NCBI GenBank assembly: GCA_037957365.1
Contig: JARHVA010000021.1
Location: 4,360,001-4,424,000, forward strand
Length of the DNA: 64,000 nucleotides
Direction: 5' to 3'
Origin: Torreya grandis
Lineage: Eukaryota > Streptophyta > Pinopsida > Cupressales > Taxaceae
Shown here: positions 46,146 through 59,802 of the stretch, piece after piece
Numbering within the stretch: position 1 is the first letter of the stretch
Layout: each line of letters begins with the position of its first letter
Position numbers and translations under genes: made by a program
Notes under the pieces: model-generated
The model's database searches: none
Told to the model about the DNA's origin: nothing
What the model saw: only the letters and a program-made list of their open reading frames with translations

Positions 46146-48384
46146 TATTATGGACTTAATTTTCACCATTGGAGGGGGTTCTTAAATCTCCCTCCAAATA
46201 AGCCATAAAATGGGAACAACCTTAGGCTATGGGTATCCTATAGTGAGGTTGAACCTTTGGAGAAGGCTGACTTCCTCTTGGTAGATCACCTAAACTAATA
46301 CTTCTACTTGGAAAAGGGATAGAGAAGGGGTATAGGGTTATTAAGAGAGGTAAAAAGGTGATGCACCAAATTAAATGAGAACTCACATAAGCATGAAATA
46401 AACATTGATGTAGCATAAGACAATATTTTCTCACATAATCTCACTAACTAGCTAGTTTGCATAAGTATTTCATGAACTAGGCTCACCAAACAATGAATGA
46501 AACAAAGAGTAATTCTAAGAATCACACCAAGCATCCATTAATGGTGAAAAGAGCTCAAGTTCTGACCTGTAATTAAATTGAAAACACTTAATAATAGGCA
46601 AGAAAGAAATACAATAGACATGGAAGAACACTTCTTCACAATGCCATCATGCACAAACTTGCTAAACACAATTCAGAGGCAAGAGATAGGTAAAATTTAT
46701 CTTTATTACTTCAAGAGGTCTTTCAAACAACTTTTGACAGGGTTTTTACTTTTCAAATCAGAGTCTCTTTTTTCAAATAAATAAATAAATGAGAGTATCT
46801 TTATCAAAATAGAGTCCTTTTATAATGGGGAAGAAAATGAGAGATATAGGAGAAGGGAAGAGAGAGAGATAAAGTGAGCAAAAAATAGAATTAAATAAAT
46901 GAGATCTAACCACTTCCATAGAGTCCCAACCACCTTTTAATCAATTAGCACTGTATCTTTCTTAACAAATTAACCTTCATCAGCTCCAAATAGTCTTCAA
47001 GCCCTCTTATTAGATTAGAAACATGATAGAAGACAAGAACTTGTTGAGGATGATGAGTCATGATCTATTAAAAGGGAATAGTATCCAAAGACTTTTGAAA
47101 TTTCATTGAATGCTCCACTTGTCTTTCTCAACCTCTAAACTCTCCATATTTTTAATGAGCTTACAACACCATGCTTCATCTTGATATTTTTTTACGTTAT
47201 CTACTTTTTTTTTGACACTCCTTTCATAATCATAACTCTGCACTTACTCTAAACCTAGAACATAGGTCTATTATAGATGAAAACTAATACCTTTATTAGT
47301 TTTCATATAGCCATAATTTCAATGAAGATCCAAAATCACTGAGCTTTAATGGAGGCATATGAATTTGTAGGGTTTGCCTCTGGTAACCTAGATCATATTT
47401 TGATCTCGTATTTATACATTTGCATGCTTAGGTAGTGAAATATTTTGATATAACCTGTCTGCCTATGTGGCATCTCCTCACCACATCACTGCTTATTTCA
47501 TTTTAAAACTTGATTATTATTGCCTTGGACATGTGTCTTTATCTTTTTCCCCCTTGAAACTTGATCAAATTTCCCTCGTCAATCTTCTCAGGAATCCCTT
47601 GGTCTTGACTTTCAACTTTGGCCATTGATCTTTGATCTAAATATGAGATTGTGACACTTGGTAGACTTTCATGCCTTATATGGACCCTATTTTTAATCTC
47701 CATATAGTTAACATACTTATGCCATGTGTCAACCTTTCATGCAATCTAGGATTATTGACTTCTTAACCTCATGCACATCATTGATACCCTCAACACGGTT
47801 GAATGAATGTTATTGATCTTTGATCTTCATGATGAAACGTGCATATTTGATCCACTAAATAATTGTGATTATGACACATGGAGCCATCAAATTAACTATC
47901 AAGATCCACTAATTTATTAACCTCATTATCACCATTGATCTTCAATTGTATGATTGAACACATGTCATTGATTTGCATTTGACTTATTGACCCTAGTGAT
48001 CACCTGCATGCCATTGATCCTTAACCTAATTGAGTGAGGATTTTTAGATTTTGACACTTGGCATCCTTGCATTTAATTCATATCTTGATGAATATTTTTG
48101 AATCTAAATGACTATTTTTCATTGCTTTAATTTGATGTATACTAGCACATCCCATACTGCTAGATCATCTTTGAAGGCTTATATCTTGAGAGAGAAAACA
48201 CATCAAGACACCTTTCTTACAAGGGATATTCATGGCATAAAATACATAATTTTTGTATAATCCTTCAACTTTGGTTGACTTCTTGAGTACACTTATTAAA
48301 TGCACAACCAAAATGACCTATTCATCCCAAGTGGTCTGATCCATCTGGGCAAAAAACTTTAATGTAGGCCAATTTTGGCCAACA
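46146..48384 (-). repeat. 3' LTR of the nested gypsy element
   Basis: Homologous over its length to 54890-57079. On the minus strand it starts TGTTGGCCAAAATTGGCC and ends CCATAATA. The near-palindrome GGCCAATTTTGGCC marks the start. No coding content. Open frames at 46222-46434 (minus) and 46578-46784 (plus) are incidental. Confidence 0.9.
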
Positions 48385-48829
48385 TTTCTGGTGACCTCCT
48401 GGGATTACTTGCTTGCTATGAAATATATTAGTTGCATTTTATAATTCATTGGGTATATGGGGTCACAAGTCTTTCTTTCCAGTTGATATGAGATTGATAC
48501 AAAATTTTCCCTTTTTGAAAACTTAATCTTGAAGCAACAAGAGCAATAAGAATAAAATAAACATTATGCCCAAGGAACTTAGGGAAGGGAAACACAAAAC
48601 TGAAAAGATGCACACAAGGCGCTTAGAGGAAAACATAAAAATTTACTCTAATATATACAATAGATGCCAAATCTTCTAATAGCAAGGCTTTAAATGAATC
48701 CCATTAATTAGGATGGGTATTACCTCTTCATCTAGTTGGGCAAGTTAAAAAGCATCATGCTATTTTCATCCATAGATAAAAGGGCCACTCCACAAATTAT
48801 CAAACTTGGTATGGTTGCCTGGCTTGGCA
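48385..48829 (-). other. 3' untranslated part of the nested gypsy element
   Basis: This region between the integrase end and the 3' LTR includes a weak purine tract (minus strand CCAGGAGGTCACCAGAAA) directly before the LTR. No chromodomain or additional ORF was recognised. Confidence 0.5.
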
Positions 48830-49900
48830 TTATTTGAATCCCACTTGAGGAATAGATACCCTTCTTTGAAATTCCCTTACTATGACTCTCGTGTCAAAGT
48901 CTTTTTTGACTTGAACTTGATGTGACTCTAGTGTCTTCATTCCAAGGTCCCTTGTTTCTTTAATCTCCATGAGCTCTGCCATCCTCACGCTCATAGGTTC
49001 ACTATCCATCAACTCAAGCTGATGGGATAACTCTAAGGTAGGTAAATCAAGATAGAAGGGAAATTTGGCTTCCCTCCCATATACAAGGATAAATGGTGAG
49101 TTTCCAATGGTAACTTTGGGAGTCACTCTATCAGCCTATAAGGTTGTCCTTAATTTTGTGTGCCACACTCTTTGATTATCTTCCATAGTCATCTTGATGA
49201 TCCTTATCAAGTTTTTGGTTATTGACTCCACCATTCCATTGCCTTAGGGGCAGTAATTAGAGGATGTACTAATGTAGATGCCCAACTAAAGTGCCCACTC
49301 ACTTTTCTTTATGCTAACAAATGATAATGCATTATCTAAAATTATCATTACTAGTACACCAAACTTGGTCACTATGCTATCATAGAAGTCCAACACTATT
49401 GTTTCATTGGCTTATTTCAAGGGAAATTGCTTCCACCCACCTAGTGAAGTAGACATTAGTAGTGAGTACCCAATTTTTTCCTCCATTGGAAGGTAGATTG
49501 ATCATTACTATGAAGTCTAAACCCTACTGCATGAAGGGTTGTTCCACATGGATTGGGTTGAGAGGAAGGGCTACCAATCTTTGCTTGACCTACAAAGACA
49601 ACACACTTTTGACATTTGATCACCTCATGAATAGGCATCCTTGAAGAGGTTGGGCAAGTAATAACCATATCTCATCACTTTTTTCATTGTAGTCCTTGGG
49701 GCAAAATTACCTCCTACAAGCCCATCATGGAAATGTTCCAAGAGCCTTATTACTTGGTCATCATCTATGCACCTAAGAAGCAATCCATTGAGGTCATTTT
49801 TGAATAATAACCCATTAACCAATGCATAAGGTACGGATTTAAGTCTAAAATACCTTTTCTTTGCTCTATCCATACCTTATGGGCACTCACCTATTATCAT
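48830..49900 (-). pseudogene. integrase relic of the nested gypsy element
   Basis: Reading down the minus strand, the N-terminal zinc-binding region lies at 49873-49625. It has HFHDGLVGGNFAP and GYYLPNLFKDA, then KCQKC in a shifted frame, that is the HHCC arrangement. The catalytic core (about 49460-49130) is badly broken but retains PQGNGMVES-like and EDNQRVWHTKLRTTL stretches around the last catalytic Glu. The C-terminal part (49126-48830) is open: VTIGNSPFILVYGREAKFPF followed by a charged helical tail. Several stops and frame changes make it non-functional. Confidence 0.82.
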
Positions 49901-50700
49901 AAAATGTGTCATATCCTAAAGCCAACTAGTGTGAAGTGGAGGTGCATCTATTTTTGAGTTGTCATATGTCACGAAGACAACCTCGTTATCTTCCTGAGGG
50001 TCATCAAACATATGCTTGCATAAGCCTTTTCCTCTCACTATCTTAGTGACCTTGATTTCCATGTCATCCTCCATGACCTTGGTAATCCAACCAACCCTCT
50101 TCTCATTCAAGTTTTTGTTAAGAAGAAAGTCCCTCACTCTAGGATGAGACACCATCAGATAGATTTTGATATTGGATAGCATTGGTCTAAACCTTTTGAA
50201 GCTTATTAATGTTACAAGGACTTGATTTTACACAAAAATTATACCTTACTTCATATCCTTCAAGCCCTTGACTAAAAAAAACAACTGGTTGATTGAGTCC
50301 TTCACCATTCTTCTACATTAACATAGCTGATATATTGTCAATATCAACAAAGGCATACAATATGAAATCCCTTGAGAAATCATGATTCATGAGTGTGGGT
50401 GCTTGGGTAATAGCTTTCTTGATAGCCTCAAATGTTATTTTACCTTCATTGGACCAAGTGAAAACTTGGTTCTTTTTCAACATGGCAGTGATGGGTTTGA
50501 CCAATTTGGAAAAACTAGGTATAAACCTTCTTATGAAGTTTATCCTCCCAAAAAAACTATGGAGTCCCTTATTGTGCTTTGGTAAGGATAATTCTAAGAT
50601 GACACCTATTATATCATGGTCAATAGCTAATCCTTGATTTGAGACAATATATCCCAAGATTTTGCCCTTATGGACATCAAACACACATTTTTTTGTATTT
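49901..50700 (-). pseudogene. RNase H and connection domain relic of the nested gypsy element
   Basis: The open block 50684-50313 reads KILGYIVSNQGLAIDHDII, then LHSFFGRINFIRRFIPSFSK and VFTWSNEGKITFEAIKKAI. This is the typical gypsy connection region running into RNase H (FILYAFVDIDNISAML, where the first catalytic Asp should be). A further block, 50182-49916, covers the region between RNase H and integrase. Confidence 0.8.
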
Positions 50701-50739
50701 AATGAGATCCCATATTCTCTGCTTATTTAAAAGATTAAT

Positions 50740-51300
50740 ATTAGGTGATCCAAGTGTTCACTAGCCTTCTTAGACAAAATAGTTATGTCATCCAAGTAGA
50801 CTAGCACCATATACTTTAACAAGCCTTGGAAATCCATGTCCATGGCTCTTTGAAAAGTAACCCCAACATTTGATAAGACAAAAGGCATACTCTAATAAGC
50901 ATATGTGCCCCACTTTGTGGTGAAGGTAGTCTTGTATTGGTCCTCTTCTCTTACCAGCACCAAGTTGTATCCTGAGTACCCATCCAAGAGAGAGAAGCAT
51001 TCCAAACTATAAACCATCTGAAGGAGTTGTTCCATGTATGGTAAGGGGTAATGATCTTTCAAAGAGACCCTATTCAAGTCTTTGAAGTCAACACACAACT
51101 GGATTTTACCATTATTCTTCCTCGTAGGTACTAGGTTGGCTACCCATGAGGAGTGTTTGATGGGAAATATGATATTGGATTCAATCAATTTAGTCAATTC
51201 CTTCCTCATTAGCTCTTCAATTTTTGGATTGATAGGCCTTTACTTTTGCCTGATAGGATTAACATTAACCTCTAATTCTATTGTGTGCTGAGCTAGTTTG
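50740..51300 (-). pseudogene. reverse transcriptase relic of the nested gypsy element
   Basis: The block 51209-50892 contains the RT fingers and palm: CVDFKDLNRVSLKDHYPLP, then FSLLDGYSGYN with the first catalytic Asp and TTFTTKWGTYAY. A frame change near 50900 is followed by GVTFQRAMDMDF and LVYLDDITILSKKASEHLDH (about 50820-50745), with the YLDD catalytic pair intact. At least one frameshift separates the blocks. Confidence 0.88.
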
Positions 51301-52394
51301 GGATTAAAACCTCTCAAATCATTGTATTCCCAAGCAAAGATGCCTACATATTCCTTAAAAATTTAAATGAAAGCATGCCTTTCAGCCTTAGTGCTTACCT
51401 TTCCAAGCTTAAGGAGCTTGTCTTTGAGGATAAGGACTCTTTAATAGTTCTCCTCATTAGCTGACTCATTTCCTTGTATTTCCTCATATGATCTCCTTCA
51501 TGGAAAATACCTTCAAGGGTGACCATCCCTTTAGGAATTTTTTATACCTCAGCTAAACAATTTGATTCTCATATTGATGTTAGAATTTACCTTGGTTCAT
51601 TAAGGAAAATTCTACCTCCTCCTATAAGAAATAAATAATCTGATTGTCGCTATCAAAGATCTGATAATGAGATTTATTGTTTGGCACTGGTGGTCTTACC
51701 ACCACTTTAACATGTGGATGCCCTTGGACTTATTCAACTCATTTGGGATGTCAAACTGAGCTCCCATAGCTGCCAACCTATTAACATACTAGTTTTGAAT
51801 CCTTAGCACTCCTTAGATGTTGAAGGCCTCAAAGTCCTGAAGTATATCCCACACTCTATGTTTGTAAGAATTCATCAAGGGATTATTTCTGGTGTTTTGG
51901 CCTTTGAACTAGTGCATTATCATCTCACTATCCCCATAAACTTGCAACTGCTTGATTCCCCTCTTATTAGCCCACTAAAGGCCGTAGATAAGGTCCTCAT
52001 ACTCAACTACATTATAAAAACAATTGAATTAGAACCTATAATAAGAGAAGTAATTATCATTTGAGGGAGATAATAGCATTTCACTTGCACCTACCCCATG
52101 TTTTCTCCTTGAGCCATCAAAGAACAATTTCCACAAACCACTAGTATCTTCTTGTGGCCTAGTGAGGGATGGCAAGAATTCATTCTATTCATGAAATCAA
52201 TAGACTTCTATGTATTTTTCCTCAACACATTCCAAAGGGTTAATTAAATGATTTTCACTCCATAACTCATCCAAGAATATATCAGGTATGCCTTTAGGAT
52301 GAGTGTCTAATTCTTAACCAACTACATGTTCATCTTCATCTAGGATAGTACAATAAATGTTTGGGCTATTTGGGCCATAAGGCTCAATGTGAAA
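51301..52394 (-). pseudogene. decayed stretch between protease and RT of the nested gypsy element
   Basis: No continuous frame. Short minus-strand pieces resemble gypsy pol linker sequence but no domain can be named. The plus-strand open frame at 51858-52064 is a shadow. Confidence 0.4.
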
Positions 52395-52799
52395 TTATGA
52401 AATAAGCTCAAATTTGATGGATAACTTGGTCCCATACCTTGTCCTTAAATCCATGTAGGACCAATTTGATGTTAGATAAACCCTAATTTTGGTTGTGAAG
52501 TCTCTAGACAAGCATAAAGCAAAATGAGGAGGCACATCTAGAATAAACACATCTTGAGCCACTAAAACATTAGGAAAAGCATGTAAGGTCAATATTAGAC
52601 CTTTGATAATACCTGTTGGTTTTGTGGAAGATCCATCAAGCTGTAAAACTCTTTTAGATTGGGGTTCATACTTCAAACCAAGCTGATCTATAATTAACTT
52701 TAGCATCATTGAAGTACTTGCTCCACTGTATACCATGCAATTATGTACCAAGGAGTCACTAATGATTATATAAATGTAGAAGGGAGGAGGTTTGACCAC
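52395..52799 (-). pseudogene. aspartic protease relic of the nested gypsy element
   Basis: This open block of 134 codons has VYSGASTSMM where gypsy proteases have the D-S-G-A-S active site, so the catalytic Asp is replaced by Tyr. The following GLILTLHAFPNVLVAQDVFI and LSRDFTTK stretch matches the flap and the second half of the domain. The lost Asp would abolish activity even without the surrounding stops. Confidence 0.75.
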
Positions 52800-52805
52800 A
52801 TTATT

Positions 52806-54733
52806 TTATTTCCCTTCATTAGGTCCTTTGGTTACATTGGTGAGAACCAAATTTTCCTTGTTTGGTGGATTCTTAGAAACATTGATATTTAACAAACCTT
52901 CCTGAAGGATATCCACCTGACCAAGAATGGAAAGCATGTCCCACATTGGCACACTTGCATTTGACTTTATCATTTGTTCAATAATATTGATTGGAAAACC
53001 ACCAAGTTTTTCTTGTGCTTTAGGAGCCACAACCATGTTTTGAACTTGTGAGTTTTGGTATACAAAGGCATTCCCTTAATTCTGTTCTTTTGAGTTATTA
53101 GAACCTTTGGATCTAATGTAACTTCATTTAGCTTTGATAGTAATGAATTAATATTAGGAGGATCTTTGAATACTTCTTGGCTAACATACATGTTCCTTCT
53201 CTTGAACCTAGTATTAGCTACCACTGGAATGTATCCTTGGCTAGAAATACCTTGTTGATTGAGTGCATATAACTCTTCTTGCTCATAATTAACCATTATA
53301 GCACCCAACTGGTTTGGTCCTTCATTAAACCCTTGGCCTTTTTGGTGCTCTTTCAGTTTTTTCATCATAGTTATTTCTATGTTTTGAGCCATAAGAGCTT
53401 GATTAAATCCATAGCTAGCACCCTAATGCCATTTATCATTGAAAGCCTGATTGAACTCAGTGTTTGGGATAATGGATTGATTGAAATACTAATCCTAAGG
53501 CATAGTACCCTCACATTATTGAGTAATGTTTTTTTGAGTAGGGACCAAAGTGTTAAAGGTACTTACAACATTTGGATTATAATGGTTTTGTGCCTATAAT
53601 AGTTAGGATGCCCTTGTCCTTGGACTTGTCCTTAGAAGTTTCCTTTGTAGGGTGACCTATTTGCTTGATAAAATTATTATTGAAGCTGATATGGAACTTG
53701 ATAAGGTACTATTTAATTTGGATTTGTTGCCTCTTTACATTCACCAATTCATTTTTAAAGGATTGAAACATGCTCTTAAGCTCTTGGAAGTTATTATTTT
53801 CTTGGGAGTCACTAGATTGACTTGTTGAATCCTTTTCCTACTTTGGTGTAGGTATGGAAACAAGTGTTGGCATAAGTGGAATAGTATAAAGGGGAGGAAT
53901 GATGATATGAGGTGGTTTGAATCTTAGGAAACAAAGATATTGGTGGCCTAAGGTGTAAGCTTGTCAGCTTGTACTAGACAATTCTCTACTTGAATTTCCA
54001 CCTCATAAGCATTTGGTAGTGTGTTTCCTCTCATAGACTAAATCATTATTGCAATATCACTATTAAGAGATTTTAGATAGTAAAGGAAAGCATAGTTAGG
54101 AGTAAGCTTGATAGAGACTAGGATCCTATCCCATGTCTTTTGAAACCTAGTATTGAAATCTTTCATAACCTCATGAGGATCTCTCTTGATTATAGTTAAC
54201 TGTTCAACAAGTGATAAGTGGTCAATCTTATCTTCAAATATCTTACAAAATACATCACCTAAATAATCCAATGATGTGATAGAGTTAGCAATAAGGTTTA
54301 TATACTAGTCCAAGGCTTTACCCTTGAAAGAGATGGCTAACAACCTGATGGCCACATTCTATTAAGTGATATAATGAATATTGAAAAAGTTGGCTATATC
54401 TCTAAGGTGCTCAAAAGGGGTTGTAGATTGGTCTCCCATAAAGTAGGGAACACTTTTAAGAGATGCCACTAGGATAGGATCATACTATTGGAAGTAAAAA
54501 GGACTCTGACAATTGAAATCCATAAAAGGAAAAACTCTAGGGGCTGCCATAGTAGTGAAAGGACACAATAAAGATCTTCTTGTAGAGGTAGATTTAGAAA
54601 TTGGTTTAGGAGGAAAGTTTCCTTTGTATGGATGAGTGTTATCAAATATTAACCTTATTACTAAGTTTAAAGGGAATTCAACAAATTCATAAGGAATATC
54701 TCTAGAAGCTGATCTTGTAGCCACCTTTGGCAT
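52806..54733 (-). pseudogene. gag relic of the nested gypsy element
   Basis: The start is MPKVATRSASRDIPYEF at 54733. The N-terminal block runs to 54485. The capsid (retrotransposon gag) domain is clearest at 54271-54038: LTIIKRDPHEVMKDFNTRF, then a W-D-R-I motif and YAFLYYLKSLNSDIAIM. C-terminal blocks (53392-52970, 53036-52806) are Asn/Gln-rich linker toward protease. No intact zinc knuckle was seen. Confidence 0.72.
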
Positions 54734-54889
54734 GAAAGATAGCTACTGCTCTACTTCCAAAATGTTGAGTGTTCTTTGGAGTCACCAGGTATTGAAAGAT
54801 GAAAGCTATAACTATTACAAATTGATCAAACCAGCATAAAAAATGACCATTCTTCTTTCGAAATTGGTCCCATCAGGCATGACAAAAAC

Positions 54890-57079
54890 TATTATGGAAT
54901 TAATTTATACCCTTGGAGGAGGTTTTTCAGGTTCCCTCCAACTAAGCCACAAAATGGGAATAACCTCAGGCTGTGAGTATCCTATAGTGAGTTTGAACCT
55001 CCAGAGAAGGCCAACTTCCTCTTGATAGATCACCTAAACTAATACTTCTACTTGGAAAAGGGATAGAGAGGGGGTATAGGGTAATCCTAAGAGAGATAAA
55101 AAGGTAATGCACCAAATTAAATGAGAACTCACATAAGCATGAAATAAACACTGATGCATCATAATACACTATTTTCTCACACAATCTCACTAACTAGCTA
55201 GTTTGCATTAGTATTTCATGAACTAGGCTCATTAACAATGAATGAAATAAAGAGAAATCATAGGATTCACACCAAGCATCCATTAATGGTGAAAAGAGAT
55301 CAAGTTTAGACCTGAAATTAACTTGAAAATACCTAAAAATAGGCAAAAAAGAAGGACAATGGACATGGAATAACAATTCTTCACAATGCCATTATGCACA
55401 AGATTGCTAAACACAATTTAAAGGCAAGAGATAGGTAAAAATTATCTTTATTGCTTCAAGAAGTCTTTCATACAAATTTTGATAGGGTTTTTCCTTATCA
55501 AATGAGAGTCTCTTTTATAAAAAAAGAAATGAGTGTCTTTATCAAAATAGAGTCCATTTATAATGGGAGAGAGAGGAGAGAGAGAGAGAGAGAGAGAGAG
55601 ATAAATGAGATCTAACCACTTCTATTAAGTCCCAACCACCTTTTAATAAATTAGCAATGATTCTTTCTTACCAAATTAACCTTCATTAGCTCCAAATAGT
55701 CTTCAAGCCCTCTCATTGGCTTAGAAACATGCTAGAAGACAAGAACTTGTTGAGGATAATGAGTCATGATCTATTAAAAGGGAATAGTCTCCAAAGATTT
55801 TTGAAATTTCATTGAATGCTCCACTTGTATTTCTCAACCTCCAAACTCTGCATCTTCTTAATGAGCTTACAATACTGTGCTTCATCTTGATATGTTCTTT
55901 ACATTATCTGGTGTCCCTTTCGACACTCCTTTCATAATCATAACTCTACCCATACTCCAAACCCTGAACATAGGCCTACTATAGATGAAAACCAATCCCT
56001 TTATTGTTTTTCATATAACCATAATTTTAATGAAGATCCACGTGCACTGAGATTTAATGATGGCATATAACTTTTCATGGTTTGTCTCTGATAACCCAAA
56101 TCATATTTATACATTTGCATGTTTGGGTGGTGAAATTTTTTGATCTGACCTATTTGCTTATGTGACATTTCCTCACCAAATCACTACTTATTTCATTTTA
56201 AAACTTGACTATTTTTGCCTCAAACATGTGTCATTATCCTGTTCCCCCTTGGAACTTGATCAAATTTGCTCTATCAATCTCCTTGAGAGTCCCTTGGCCT
56301 TAAATTTAAACATTGTACATTGATCTTTGATCTACATCTAAGACTGTGATACTTGGTAGTCTTGCATGCCTTTTATGGACCCTATTATCAATCTCCATCT
56401 AGTTAACATGCTTATGCTATGTGGTGGCCTTTCATTCAATCTAGGCTCATTGACTTCTTAACCTCATGTGCATCATCAATCTCCTCAGTATAGTTGAATG
56501 CGTGTTATTGATCTATGATCTACATGATCAAACCCATGGCATTGATCCACTAAATCATCATGATTGTGACACATGGTACCATCACATTCAATCTCAAAAT
56601 TTGGTGACTTATTAACCTTGTGCTTACCATTGATATTTGATTACATGATTAAACATCGTCGTTCATCTACATTTGACTTATTGACCCCAATGATCACCTG
56701 CATGCCATTGATCCTTGATCCAATTGAAATAGGCTTCCAAGATTTTGACACTTGTCAACCTTGCATTTAATTTGTATCTTATTGAAGATTTTTGAATCCA
56801 AATGGATATTTATTATGTCTTTAATTTGACGTCTCCTGGCACATCCCACATTGCTAGATCATATTTTAAGGCTTATATCTTGAGATTAAAAAACACATGA
56901 AGACACCAAACTTGTAGGGGATATTCATGGCACAAAATACATGATTTTTATGTAATCTTTAAACTTTAGTTGACTTCTCAATTACACTCATTAAATGCAC
57001 AACCAAACTGACTTGTTAATCCTAAGTGTTCGGATCCATCTAGGCAAAAGTTTTGTATGTAGGCCAATTTTGGCCAATA
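54890..57079 (-). repeat. 5' LTR of the nested gypsy element
   Basis: Partner of 46146-48384. On the minus strand it starts TATTGGCC (TGTT in the other copy, a G-to-A change) and ends CCATAATA. It contains an expanded GA microsatellite that is short in the partner. Open frames within it are incidental. Confidence 0.9.
55567..55600. repeat. (GA)n microsatellite
   Basis: A nearly pure GA run within the 5' LTR. The equivalent place in the other LTR (about 46855-46870) has only a short GA stretch, so the expansion followed insertion. Confidence 0.92.
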
Positions 57080-57084
57080 ATTAC
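57080..57084. other. right target-site duplication ATTAC
   Basis: Matches 46141-46145 exactly. Confidence 0.88.
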
Positions 57085-58990
57085 ACCTTTTAACAATGCA
57101 CAAACTAAGGTAGATGAGATTACTTTATCACCCTCATTCACATTTCAAATTCAATGTAATTATTCTTTACAAAAAATCAATAATATACATCTCTAGATCT
57201 TCTCCTATATGTCATAATGTTAAAAAAGAAAACATGGTTGATACTTCTCCTTCCCTTGATTCCAAAATTGAAAGTGATCATCATACTTTCATTTCAAAAT
57301 TAACTAGTGAACAAATCCCTTACATTACATATACATTTAATGATACATTTCATAGCAGTAAAAAGTTAAAATATTCTACTTCTGTTTCTCTTAATGAGTA
57401 TGTGGATGATATTTCTTCTACTCTTACTTCTACAAATGAATTAAATTATGATTTTGATAAACCATAGGATAATGATGATTATTGTGATTATGATGAAGAT
57501 GACATAGAACTACACCTTCTAATTCTTCTCTTACCTCACATATATTTCTTATTTAACAAAAAAATAGGTCACATGTAAAAATACACAAACACACTTATTC
57601 TTATGTGCATAATTTACATTCACTAGAGAATAAAGTGCCTTCTATTCAACTAGTATGTGATACTCCTTCACAACTTAACAATATAAAAGATGCCAATGAA
57701 TCCCCCTTAACCCCCCTTACTATAGTAGAACCTATTTCTCAAACAAACCTAAATGAGGGTGGTAAGTCATTTCCCTTTATCCAAGTCCAAGCTATCACAC
57801 CTCAAAAGGTTATTGAGAACACACCAACCCTTTCTAGATAACATTTCCAAGATAATGTACCAATGGCTAAAATAAATAATGTAATTAAAGCATTAAACTA
57901 ACCCCTTGATAATTATAATATATCATCACAAGTGTTAATTTATTTAATGCATGTTGTGGGTGATTTTCAACAAGTACATCTCACTTTGGAGAACAAATCA
58001 TGTAATTATCAAACTAATGCCAATATTATACATAATAACCATATTCCATGCAAAATTTCAACTATGATGTTATCACACAAATTTCAAATACTGGTGTTAC
58101 CTATATTTGATGGACAGGGAGAACCATACTTACACCTTCAGGATTATGATAAAGTCATGGCTCATATTACAAATAAGTTAATTCTACTACAAGTTTTTCC
58201 AAAGTCCCTAAATGGAAAATCACTAGATTAGTTCCACCATACAATCCCTAGTGGATCTTTACATACATATGAGGAGCTAGAGATAGTCTTTCTCAGGAAT
58301 TACACATAGAATAAGGGACTTCTAGTCACACATGAGATATTAATTTCATTACATCAGGGTGAGATAGAGCCTACATTTGAATACATTCTATAGTTCAAAG
58401 CTTGTTTGTATCAGCTAATTTATCAACCAACAAATTTAGAAGTATGGTACATATTTGCTAGAAGTTTAATCTATCCTCTCAAGGAGAGATTGCTATATCA
58501 AACATCTAAATCATTTAGACATCTATGCAACACAACTATAGCATAAGAGGAATAGTTGGGATTAGTAACTACCCAATTAGAGGCAAATTTAGTTATATAC
58601 CCCTCATATTCTTAGTCATATAATATGGTATAATATCCTACTCCACTTCTTATTCAAAAACTAGTAGAACATAAACAACCAATAAAAATACCCAATAAGC
58701 GTAAAGAGCCACTCTACGCAACACCTTATACAATGAGTAGAACATATGATATATGCAAAGGGGTTATACAATTTTTAGAAAACGCTGAGCCTCATGACAT
58801 TTTGATTACACTATTAGATAGGGGGATGATCACATTTATTAATAATAATCATCATCCACCACACTATTTGCACCAAGTACCATATAAGCCATATTATCAT
58901 TTTCACCAGATAAATGGAAATTTAGCTAATCATTGTTATGAACTTCATGCTTTTATTGACCAGTATGCTAGTTGAGGCATCATAAAGTTT
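57085..58990 (+). pseudogene. gag of the giant gypsy element, main part (after the nested insertion)
   Basis: The frame resumes after the nested element in the phase it left, then shifts. Open blocks at 57114-57467, 57605-57841, 57932-58231 and 58733-58975 carry most of the protein. The capsid domain is recognisable from FQILVLPIFDGQGEPYLHLQ (about 58083) through VFPKSLNGKSLD, a stop where Trp is expected, and then IPSGSLHTYEELEIVFLRNY. A zinc-knuckle relic (YHFHQINGNLANHCYELHAF, about 58895) keeps the C-x-H-Q...G-H...C pattern of Tat-type gags, with the first Cys replaced by Tyr and the central His by Asn. Stops are scattered throughout. No protease follows. Confidence 0.75.
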
Positions 58991-59718
58991 ACACAGGTGG
59001 TAATGCAACTTCATTCACCAAAATTTCCTAGATCGCACTCCTCTACAATAGATTTATCCTAGGATGTTCCTTTTAATGAACCATTGGTTACTCATAATAT
59101 GAGCCATGAGAATTCAAGGACACCCATTTATCAGTAGTCCTATACACCATAGCCTCAGTAGTGATGGAAAATAATTTGATGAGTTTAAAATACACTTCCA
59201 ATACATACACCAATCAAGATATTTGGGAACAACTATAAACCTAATGGCACAGTTTCAATCTGACCACCAATTAAGATATATGGAAATAATTACAAATATC
59301 ATAACCCAACTTTAGTTTACACACTGATTAAGATATTTTAAATAAATCATATAAATTAGAGTTTAGTTTTAGAATGTCAACCAATCAAGATTTTTCATCA
59401 AAGTTTACACATTCATATACTAGCAATGCACCACATGTATCTTTAGTTTCATAGTCTATGTCTACATCAACATAGAATGATTAGTATGGTCATTGGTTCT
59501 GCATTCCATCTAGGTTAAAATAGGGCATACCGTCACCATATGTTATACATGTACACATATTATGAAATATAAACAAAAACCATATACCAATAAAATACAA
59601 AAACTAAATCTCCTACAAATATGCCTAAAATTTTTAGAAAATAGATACAAATCAATTAAATTTACTCCAAAAAAAACCAAATTACAAACATAAACATTCC
59701 AAATAATCAAACTAATTC

Positions 59719-59802
<84 letters not shown>

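Larger units (their letters stand above)
46146..57079 (-). mobile_element. complete nested Ty3/gypsy retrotransposon on the minus strand
   Basis: It is 10.9 kb long, with long direct LTRs of about 2.2 kb and a 6.5-kb internal region with gag, protease, RT, RNase H and integrase in that order on the minus strand. The order and the RT and integrase motifs place it in Ty3/gypsy. The ATTAC duplication is perfect. The coding region carries stops and frameshifts in each domain. The LTRs differ at about one base in ten to twelve over a stretch compared by eye, so it is old, yet younger than its host element. Confidence 0.92.

Noticed and set aside
46222..46434. Minus-strand 70-codon frame, repeated at 54966-55190
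   Set aside because: Both copies lie at the same place in the two LTRs of the nested gypsy element. Their similarity is that of the LTRs, not of a gene.
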